From Candidatus Iainarchaeum sp. (GTDB lineage Archaea; Iainarchaeota; Iainarchaeia; Iainarchaeales; GCA-2688035), in contig JAQTPU010000011.1 in assembly GCA_028712575.1 (NCBI GenBank), positions 1-14,979 on the forward strand: 14,979 bases of DNA, in the 5' to 3' direction. The notes under the pieces are model-generated. The model was given only the letters and a program-made list of their open reading frames with translations, was not told where the DNA came from and did not search any database. The first letter of the stretch is position 1; every line of letters starts with the position of its first letter. The position numbers and the translations under genes were made by a program. This document shows, one piece after another, positions 6,025-12,155 of this stretch.

Positions 6025-9000
6025 TTCTGGCCTTCAATAGGTTTTCCTGAAAATGCTTCAACTGAAATTACCCTGATTGAATTGTCCTGTTTTCGGATTA
6101 TTGCCTCATAGCGCGGCAGGAAAACTTCTGAAATCGCCTTTATCTGGACTTTTCCCCATATTTTTGAAAAGGTTGTCTGGAATTTGCTCTTGTCAAATTT
6201 CGGCTTTTCAAGGTTTGAGGCTGCAATTTCTTCCACGGGGACTTTTTTTACGCTTGTAAGCAGGGCATGCAGGGGGCTTTTCGGCAGGTCAACGGGAATC
6301 TTTAACAGGAACCAGTCTGTTTCCCCGCCGGCCTTGTCAAGTGAAATTGCCTGTTGTTCCATCAGGGAGTCAATTGCCTGTTCAATCCTTTTTTCATCTT
6401 CCCCAAGCCTTTTTTGGAGCTCTTCAAAAGAGCATTTTTTTTCCGAAAGCAGGAGCACGATTCTTGATTCCAGGGTGTCCAGGCCTGAAATAAGGTTCAG
6501 GCCTGTTGATTCAACGAACTGCTGTGAATCCGCGTCAAAATGCAGGAACTCGCCTGTATGCGAGTCAACATAGGCCTCTGCAATATTGAAAGAGCCTTTT
6601 TCATTGAAGACATTGAAAGTTACATGGTAAATCGGCAGGTATTTCAAAGAGATTTTTTCTACAAGCTCTTCCCTGCCAAACAAGCCGAGGGTTTTCTTTT
6701 TCCTTAACTTGTCAAATAACTTGCGTGCGGATTCTTCCTGCAAATTAATGGGAAAGGCCATTAGTGAAATGCTTTCTTCGGGAGAAACAGATTTGACTTC
6801 CTTCTGGACTTCTTTTTCAGTTTCCTCAAGTTCCTCTTCAATAACTTCCTGCTCCGCTTCCTCCCCTGGAAGGGAAAGCATTGAATTTTTCGGATTAATT
6901 GTAACGCCTTTTTTTTCAAGCGCATCCAGAACCTCTGAAAGCTGGAGAGTGGACTTGTACTTTGTGTTAAGGGTTTGCACAATCTGGCTTATATAAGAGG
7001 CTTCGGCCGGTTTTCTTTCAATCTGGGCAAAAGCCATTCCAACAGCGAGAGCCTGTACTTTGCTCTTGTCAAATGTCTGCGAAGACCTTTCGGAAGTGAC
7101 TGCTTCCCTGCCTTCATGCTGTGACATTCTTGCCCTTGTCCGCATTACAAATGCGCGGCTTGTTTCCTCTCTCCTGTCTCCGACAATTGAAACTCCAACA
7201 GGGAGAGTTTTGATGAAATTGCTTGCCTTGTAATTTTTCGGGATAATTGTCGGGGTTCTTTTGTAAACAGCCTTTATGTCATCGTCAAAAACAAGCTTGT
7301 GCGCCACAATAATGTCAAGCTGGCTTAAAACATGCGTGTCAATTGCGCTCGGCTGCTGTGTGGCAAAAACAAGGGAACAGCCTGGCTGCCTGCCCTGTTT
7401 TACATATTCAACCAGGGAATTGCTTGCAGGAGTCTTTAAATTCCCGCTTGGAATAAGCGTGTGCGCTTCATCGATAAAAAGCCAGGTGGGCGGAATTCCA
7501 AGTTCCATCATTGCTTCAACGCTTTCTTCCTTGAATTTTGAGGCAGCCTCCCTTCTTGTGCTAAGCTTTCTTGCCGCAAGGATTCTTCTTGCAAGAATCC
7601 CGATTATAAGCGCGGATACATTGTCGTCAAGGAAAGAAGTGTCAATAATAGTCAATTGGTTTTCCTTTGAAATTTCAATCAGAGGAGTGCCTTTTGAATC
7701 AAAAACACCCCAGGCTTTTGCCGCATCAAAACGCGAGGCAAGAGCCCTTATTGAATCCGATTTATAGCCAAGCTCGGAAGAATTGATTTCATTGTCGTTA
7801 TGCAGGCATTCAATAATGTCCTCCAAATCAAAAACATCTTTCTGCTTTACTGTCTTTCCTTCTTTTGTTTTATAGCCCTGTTTTGTTTTGTGCAGGACTT
7901 TTTCGAGCAGCAGGCCGCTGGGTGAAAACCTGTCAATTCCGAAAGTCAGGCACCAGTCTTCAGCAGTCAAGAGGGAAGCAGGCATGCTGAAAGCTGCATC
8001 AAAAGTATTCTTCGGGACTTTGTCGGCCATTCCGCGGGGAATAAAAACCTTCAGGTTGTCCAGGCCCCTTGGAAGAAGCCCGAGCTTTGCAAGGGATTCA
8101 AGTTCCTTTTCTTCCTTGTTCGGATGCCTCATTCCCCAGAAAACACCGACAGGGTCTATTACAACAAGGCCGACATTGGGATTTTTGAGTGCAAGCTCTT
8201 CTGCAAGGACACCTAACAAATAACTGTTGTGCACTATTATGTCATTTGCAACAAAATTATGGTGAACAGGAACACTAATGTCAAAAACCTCAAATTCCCC
8301 TGTTAATTCTGTTTTTTCAACAATTTCATCCCAAAAAATATCTGCCTGCGCAAGCGTTTGAATTCCAATATTCTGTTCTATCTGCGCCAAGCGCAAAAGC
8401 TTTTCTCTTGAAGGCGCATAAGCAACAGAACTGTGCAGTGATTTGGGGCTTGCATAGCCTATTTGCCTTCCCGCTTCCGCCCAGTTCGAAACATTAAAAT
8501 CGTTCCAAACTTCCTTTGGAACAGTGTCAGTATTTGGGTTCCTGTTTAAGCCAATCATTTCCTGCAGGGCAGTTTCCTGCTTTTTTTCCTTTGCACCAAA
8601 AAACCCGATTTCATTAATGAACTTCAAAACATTTTCGCCGTAAACCACTAACTCAAAAGCAGTGAATCTTTTTCCGTTTGTTTTGACTGTTTTCTGCCTC
8701 AAAGTAGACAAAATTCCAAAGCGCAAAAGAAGGTTCTGAACCTGCCTGATTAATTGCCCGGAAGAAGAGCAATAATCAATGCACCAATTGTTTCTTCTGC
8801 TGCTCACGCGGTAAATGCTGCCGTCGCAGCTGAACAGCCTGTTCAGGAACAATGCCAACTGCTCTTTTTTCAATTGCAAAAAATTGTCCGGAATAAATTT
8901 TTGGGGCGATTTTTTTCCGTAAATGCCGAGAGAAACCAGCCATTCTGTTAAAACGCTTTTTTTGGCAACAATAAAACCGCCTGAAGTGAACTGCCCTGCG

Positions 9001-10238
9001 TTGTTCCTTGCAATATTTGAAATGTCAATCTTTTTCTTTTTCTGGGAAACCCGAAAGGAGAATTTGCCGTGCGGCAGAATTTTAAGGTTTTCATCAAAAG
9101 AGTGAACAGATTCAAAAAAATCCCCCTGGATTTCGGAATCTGCATTGGTAAACAAAACAAAGTTGTTCCCCAAATGGCCTTCAGCCAGAAGATAGGACAT
9201 TAATTTTACATCGCATTCCCTCGCTGCAATGTTCCCAAATGCCGGCAATTTTCTCGGAGTAGCAATTCTGCTTCCAATTTCAAGGTCTTCAGCCGATTTC
9301 CAGCCATCAACAGCAAGCAAAGGATGCTCTGGAGTGAGCTTGATTTCCTTTCCGCTTCTCAATTTTACCTTCAGAATTTTTTCTGCCTTGCGCTTAAAAA
9401 AGCCTTTCCTGTGCAAAGGCCCTATTTTCAGGGAATGCTGCAATCCAAGGACTCTGCCATCTGCTTTTTCAAGTTCGCTTATTGGCACAACAAGGCCGTT
9501 TTCAAGAGTAATAAGAGTATCTCCCGTAAGGCATTTTCCGCTTCCTCTTGCCCCGCAGACAAAAACAACATGCGGATTCAAGCCGTCCAAAAGAACGCGT
9601 TTTCCATCAAAACTCTGCTCTGCGACATTTCCAAGATACAGGCCAGCTTCATTCCCGTATTTCTGGAAAACACTCTGCTTTCTCCCGATAAAAACATTTC
9701 CCTCTTCATCCTGCAAAAAATTAAGCGCAAATTTTGAAACAGGCCCCTTTGAACCGGAAATTTCCTGGCCTGCACCACCATCTTCCCCTTCATTTTCTTT
9801 TTCTTCCTCGATTTTTTCCTTTTCCTTTATCCCCTTTTCCTTGATATCAACTTCCTTGTCAAAAACCTTTGCCTCGTCCTTTACAGCAGCCTTTGCAGCC
9901 TTTGCCAAAATAACCTTTTTTATTTTCTGCTTCAATTCCTTTTTTTCAGGAATTTCTGATTCGGGCCCGGCCTCTTTCACTGGAATCCGGACAGCGGTTT
10001 TTTTGGCAGGCTTTTTTTTCCTGGCAGGCCTTTCCTCGAGAGGCTCTTCGGCAGGTTTTTCCTCCGCAGGCCCTTCTTGCTTTTCTTTCGGGGCTTTCTG
10101 CTTTGAAGCATCTTTAAGGGCTTTTTCAGCCTTGAGCTTTTCCAGCCTTTCCCTTGCAGCAAGTTCATCCTTGTCTGCCCCGAAAACGTCTGAAAAAATT
10201 TCTCCGCCTTCTTCGCCTTTGCTTTTTTCTTCGGACAA
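6021..10238 (-). CDS. HerA/DUF87-like P-loop ATPase interrupted by an intein
   Basis: Precursor of 1405 residues; removing the intein (236-671) leaves a 969-residue ATPase of the HerA/FtsK branch, whose members translocate DNA or protein. Residues 1-165 are highly charged (K, E, A, P-rich), probably disordered. Residues 168-225 lead to Walker A, GARGSGK|S, split after Lys235. The rest of the core has a Walker B-like strand WLFIDEAH (919-926) and a sensor-type strand FATQQPSAID (958-967). An acidic linker (1125-1148) precedes a C-terminal region with a mixed beta part (1195-1235) and a winged-helix-like segment (1255-1300). The start is TTG 10238: no ATG lies in frame upstream and GGTG precedes it. 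No NurA nuclease gene is beside it, so a role in HerA-NurA end resection is not supported here. The KaiC-like gene lies 96 bases upstream on the same strand. Class confident; substrate unknown. Confidence 0.88.
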   Translation of the reverse strand: MSEEKSKGEEGGEIFSDVFGADKDELAARERLEKLKAEKALKDASKQKAPKEKQEGPAEEKPAEEPLEERPARKKKPAKKTAVRIPVKEAGPESEIPEKKELKQKIKKVILAKAAKAAVKDEAKVFDKEVDIKEKGIKEKEKIEEEKENEGEDGGAGQEISGSKGPVSKFALNFLQDEEGNVFIGRKQSVFQKYGNEAGLYLGNVAEQSFDGKRVLLDGLNPHVVFVCGARGSGKCLTGDTLITLENGLVVPISELEKADGRVLGLQHSLKIGPLHRKGFFKRKAEKILKVKLRSGKEIKLTPEHPLLAVDGWKSAEDLEIGSRIATPRKLPAFGNIAARECDVKLMSYLLAEGHLGNNFVLFTNADSEIQGDFFESVHSFDENLKILPHGKFSFRVSQKKKKIDISNIARNNAGQFTSGGFIVAKKSVLTEWLVSLGIYGKKSPQKFIPDNFLQLKKEQLALFLNRLFSCDGSIYRVSSRRNNWCIDYCSSSGQLIRQVQNLLLRFGILSTLRQKTVKTNGKRFTAFELVVYGENVLKFINEIGFFGAKEKKQETALQEMIGLNRNPNTDTVPKEVWNDFNVSNWAEAGRQIGYASPKSLHSSVAYAPSREKLLRLAQIEQNIGIQTLAQADIFWDEIVEKTELTGEFEVFDISVPVHHNFVANDIIVHNSYLLGVLAEELALKNPNVGLVVIDPVGVFWGMRHPNKEEKELESLAKLGLLPRGLDNLKVFIPRGMADKVPKNTFDAAFSMPASLLTAEDWCLTFGIDRFSPSGLLLEKVLHKTKQGYKTKEGKTVKQKDVFDLEDIIECLHNDNEINSSELGYKSDSIRALASRFDAAKAWGVFDSKGTPLIEISKENQLTIIDTSFLDDNVSALIIGILARRILAARKLSTRREAASKFKEESVEAMMELGIPPTWLFIDEAHTLIPSGNLKTPASNSLVEYVKQGRQPGCSLVFATQQPSAIDTHVLSQLDIIVAHKLVFDDDIKAVYKRTPTIIPKNYKASNFIKTLPVGVSIVGDRREETSRAFVMRTRARMSQHEGREAVTSERSSQTFDKSKVQALAVGMAFAQIERKPAEASYISQIVQTLNTKYKSTLQLSEVLDALEKKGVTINPKNSMLSLPGEEAEQEVIEEELEETEKEVQKEVKSVSPEESISLMAFPINLQEESARKLFDKLRKKKTLGLFGREELVEKISLKYLPIYHVTFNVFNEKGSFNIAEAYVDSHTGEFLHFDADSQQFVESTGLNLISGLDTLESRIVLLLSEKKCSFEELQKRLGEDEKRIEQAIDSLMEQQAISLDKAGGETDWFLLKIPVDLPKSPLHALLTSVKKVPVEEIAASNLEKPKFDKSKFQTTFSKIWGKVQIKAISEVFLPRYEAIIRKQDNSIRVISVEAFSGKPIEGQN
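8226..9533 (-). mobile_element. Intein (436 residues) with LAGLIDADG endonuclease, in the Walker A motif
   Basis: Class 1 intein spanning Cys236 to Asn671 of the precursor. The N-terminal block is CLTGDTLITLENG; block B is LTPEHPLL (301-308) with the TxxH histidine; the C-terminal blocks are FEVFDISVPVHHNFVANDIIVHN split as F (649 on) and G ending His670-Asn671; the +1 extein residue is Ser672. Two LAGLIDADG helices are visible at about 346-356 (LMSYLLAEGHL, with Glu at the acidic position) and 461-475 (FLNRLFSCDGSI). A helical segment (575-625, ending APSREKLLRLAQ) follows, as in several archaeal inteins. Splicing joins GARGSGK to SYLLGVL and restores GxxGxGKS, so the host ATPase can bind nucleotide only after splicing. 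All splice residues are present, so it is probably active. Confidence 0.95.
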
Positions 10239-10263
10239 AAAAACACCAATAATAATATCTTGA

Positions 10264-10277
10264 TTATAATATATTAA
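10264..10277 (-). promoter_or_regulatory. TATA box of the HerA-like gene
   Basis: On the minus strand TTAATATATTATAA is centred about 32 bases before the TTG start. Transcription would begin near 10244, leaving an almost leaderless transcript with GGTG at its very 5' end. The interval 10278-10334 holds only a short T-run (CTATTTTT) just after the KaiC-like stop, a possible weak terminator. Confidence 0.6.
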
Positions 10278-10334
10278 TGTTTAGCTGTGCCGTCCGGCTT
10301 AAAGCAGGAACTGCCGAAAAATAGAACCCGAATT

Positions 10335-11105
10335 TCAGGTCAGTTTGTAAGGCCCTTTCAGCATTCTTTCCGCGTATACCTTGAGCCCTTCTTTTGTTAT
10401 TTCAAATTCCACTATCTGCCTCTTGAATTCTGTTCCGCGCATTTTCACTACTTCCAGGGCCCTTCCCCTTTTGCCCGTGTCAGTGTAAAGCGTGTTATAA
10501 ATCGCGATTATGCCGTCAGAGAGAAAACTTACTGCCTCGCCCTGCTCCTCGAAAAGGTCGCCTGTGTGTGTCGGATGGGCAACTTCCCTTATTAAAAAAG
10601 AGGTTATATTGTTTTTCTCAAGATAGCGGAAGAATTGTTCCATGTAAATCCTGAACCTGTATTCTTCGCCGCTGAAAGCGGATGAAATCGATGTCAGGGA
10701 ATCCACAAAAACAATGTCGGGTTCGAAATCAGTTGGAATAAGGACAGGCTGCACGTCGATTAGCAGCTCTTTTTTTGCCTCGCTCAACAATGCCTCAACG
10801 CTTCTTGCAATGTCAAGCGCATTGAACCTTTTTATTTTTAAAATTCCCTTTTTTTCAAGCTCTTCCGGTTTTATTGAAAATCCCGAAAGGTGCTCCCTTA
10901 AACGCGGTTCCGGCTCCTCAAAGCTCATGTACAGGCACTTATGGCCCTGCTTGCAAAGGCTTAACAGCGCTGTCAGGCAGAAATTTGTCTTGCCGCTTCC
11001 AGGGCCGCCTTCAACAAGAACTGCAGACCCCGAAGGTATTCCTGTTGCAAAAAGGCCGTCAAAACCGTGTATGCCGAGCTTTAGAATCCTGGATTGTTCA
11101 GCCAT
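10335..11105 (-). CDS. KaiC-like RecA-superfamily ATPase, single domain
   Basis: A 256-residue soluble ATPase of the archaeal KaiC-like family (one RecA fold). Walker A is GGPGSGKT (33-40); the tandem acidic pair after strand 2 is SFEEPE (61-66, catalytic Glu63/Glu64); Walker B is IVFVDSLTSI (131-140); the KaiC-type arginine-finger strand is KMRGTEF (221-227). All motifs are intact, so hydrolysis is expected. ATG 11105 has GAGGAG 4 bases upstream. Such proteins serve in archaea as regulators or as ATPases of membrane machines (for example the ArlH branch of the archaellum); the branch cannot be settled by eye. The two membrane-protein genes immediately upstream on the same strand make a membrane-associated role plausible, but the gene has its own TATA box. 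Not RadA: it lacks the N-terminal HhH domain. Confidence 0.92.
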   Translation of the reverse strand: MAEQSRILKLGIHGFDGLFATGIPSGSAVLVEGGPGSGKTNFCLTALLSLCKQGHKCLYMSFEEPEPRLREHLSGFSIKPEELEKKGILKIKRFNALDIARSVEALLSEAKKELLIDVQPVLIPTDFEPDIVFVDSLTSISSAFSGEEYRFRIYMEQFFRYLEKNNITSFLIREVAHPTHTGDLFEEQGEAVSFLSDGIIAIYNTLYTDTGKRGRALEVVKMRGTEFKRQIVEFEITKEGLKVYAERMLKGPYKLT

Positions 11106-11109
11106 TCAA

Positions 11110-11153
11110 CTCCTCATCTCCCAAATATTTTTATCCTTAGTTATTTTTATATC
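11110..11153 (-). promoter_or_regulatory. Promoter and ribosome site of the KaiC-like gene
   Basis: On the minus strand, TATA box GATATAAAAATAA (11141-11153) lies just past the stop of the upstream membrane-protein gene (11157), and GAGGAG (11110-11115) sits 4 bases before ATG 11105. Expected transcription start is near 11121. Confidence 0.6.
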
Positions 11154-11156
11154 TTG

Positions 11157-12155
11157 CTATTTTTGCTTTTCTTTATAAGCCCATTTTTTTGCATTTGTTC
11201 CCGCGTGTTCCCTCTGCCTTTCCCTGCTGGCATAGCCGGAATAAGTAAGCGCGTTTTTGCGCCCGAACAGGCCGGCTATTCTTGCCGTCAGATTGCCATT
11301 GTTCCTGCTGTTTTCCTCAAGGAGGATTGCGATTTTCCTTGTTATATCCCTTGTCATTTTCGAAAAGGTTTCCACTCTTATGGCATAAATGTTTTCAGGG
11401 ATTTTTGCGTCTATAAAATAGCTCTGCTGGGCCTGCTTCAGCATGTTTGAAACAACCTCCTTCTGAAGCTCCAGCCTTTCCATTTTTTTCTTTATGCGCC
11501 AGCCCCTTATTTTTTTCCTGAAAATAACCCAAATCAGGGAAGGCGTGCCTATTAATACTGCCAATTGCGCCTGGAATGCAACTATGAGCGTCCAGATGTT
11601 CGCAGTGGCTGCAGTGTACATTGCAGTTGTCCTGAAGCTTATGGACTGCATGTCATCGATTTTTGCATATACAGCGTCAATCTTTTCTTTTGCCTCTTCA
11701 AAGCGTTCCTCCTGGAACGACTTGTTTGCATCAAGCGCCATGCGGGTTACCTCTTCCTTGTCAACTTCCGCAGGCAGGCCAGCAATGTATTCCTGCAGCA
11801 TTGTCAGCTCGTCAAACACTTCGAATGCGCTGTCGCCTGATTTTGAAGCCTCCTTTGCCTTTTGGATTGCATTTGAATAATCCGCATTATTGCCGAGCTT
11901 TTCCTTCAATTTTTCAGATTCAAAAAGCTGGTTCGCGATTTCTATTGTGTCACTAACCCTTGCAGTAGGCAGCCCTGCCTTCTGCATCCTGTCAAGGCTT
12001 TCCAGGGCAGAGCTTACTGCTATTTTGGCTTTTGCCGCATTCCTTGAAAGGAAAACAGCGCCTGAATCCGGGCTGTTCAGGTCGGCTGCAGATGCAAGCG
12101 GGAAAAGCACGGCTATCAATGCAATAACCGCTGTTAAAAGGAGTGTTTTTTTCAT
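11157..12155 (-). CDS. Secreted-domain/one-helix membrane protein, paralogue of the upstream gene's C-terminal third
   Basis: A 332-residue protein of no recognised family. Residues 1-23 form a signal peptide (MKK, hydrophobic core, ASA cleavage site). Residues 30-180 are helical and extracytoplasmic, one membrane segment is at about 187-212 (IWTLIVAFQAQL...IWVIF) followed by positive residues, and the cytosolic part is helical with a basic end (GYASRERQREHAG). ATG 12155 overlaps the stop of the upstream gene in ATGA, with GGTGATG in front, so translation is coupled. The ATG nine codons upstream was rejected because it precedes the signal peptide awkwardly. Its layout and motifs (LDRMQKAG, MLKQAQQ..F, IYAIR) match those of the C-terminal 330 residues of the neighbour (LKQMQAAG, MLKKTQEE.F, IYEMR). 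The two probably form one complex in the membrane. Function unknown. Confidence 0.8.
   Translation of the reverse strand: MKKTLLLTAVIALIAVLFPLASAADLNSPDSGAVFLSRNAAKAKIAVSSALESLDRMQKAGLPTARVSDTIEIANQLFESEKLKEKLGNNADYSNAIQKAKEASKSGDSAFEVFDELTMLQEYIAGLPAEVDKEEVTRMALDANKSFQEERFEEAKEKIDAVYAKIDDMQSISFRTTAMYTAATANIWTLIVAFQAQLAVLIGTPSLIWVIFRKKIRGWRIKKKMERLELQKEVVSNMLKQAQQSYFIDAKIPENIYAIRVETFSKMTRDITRKIAILLEENSRNNGNLTARIAGLFGRKNALTYSGYASRERQREHAGTNAKKWAYKEKQK

Noticed and set aside
6021..10238. Classical HerA-NurA repair operon
   Set aside because: No NurA, Mre11 or Rad50 gene adjoins it, and the N- and C-terminal regions differ from the short classical HerA.
9229..10263. 344-codon open frame antisense to the N-terminal part of the HerA-like gene
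   Set aside because: It mirrors the Lys/Glu-rich codons of the real gene (giving Ser/Phe/Pro-rich peptide), has no domain and no ribosome site.
10278..10334. Strong terminator or small RNA between the KaiC-like and HerA-like genes
   Set aside because: Only a five-T run and a weak GCCG..CGGC palindrome are present; this is not enough to call an RNA gene.
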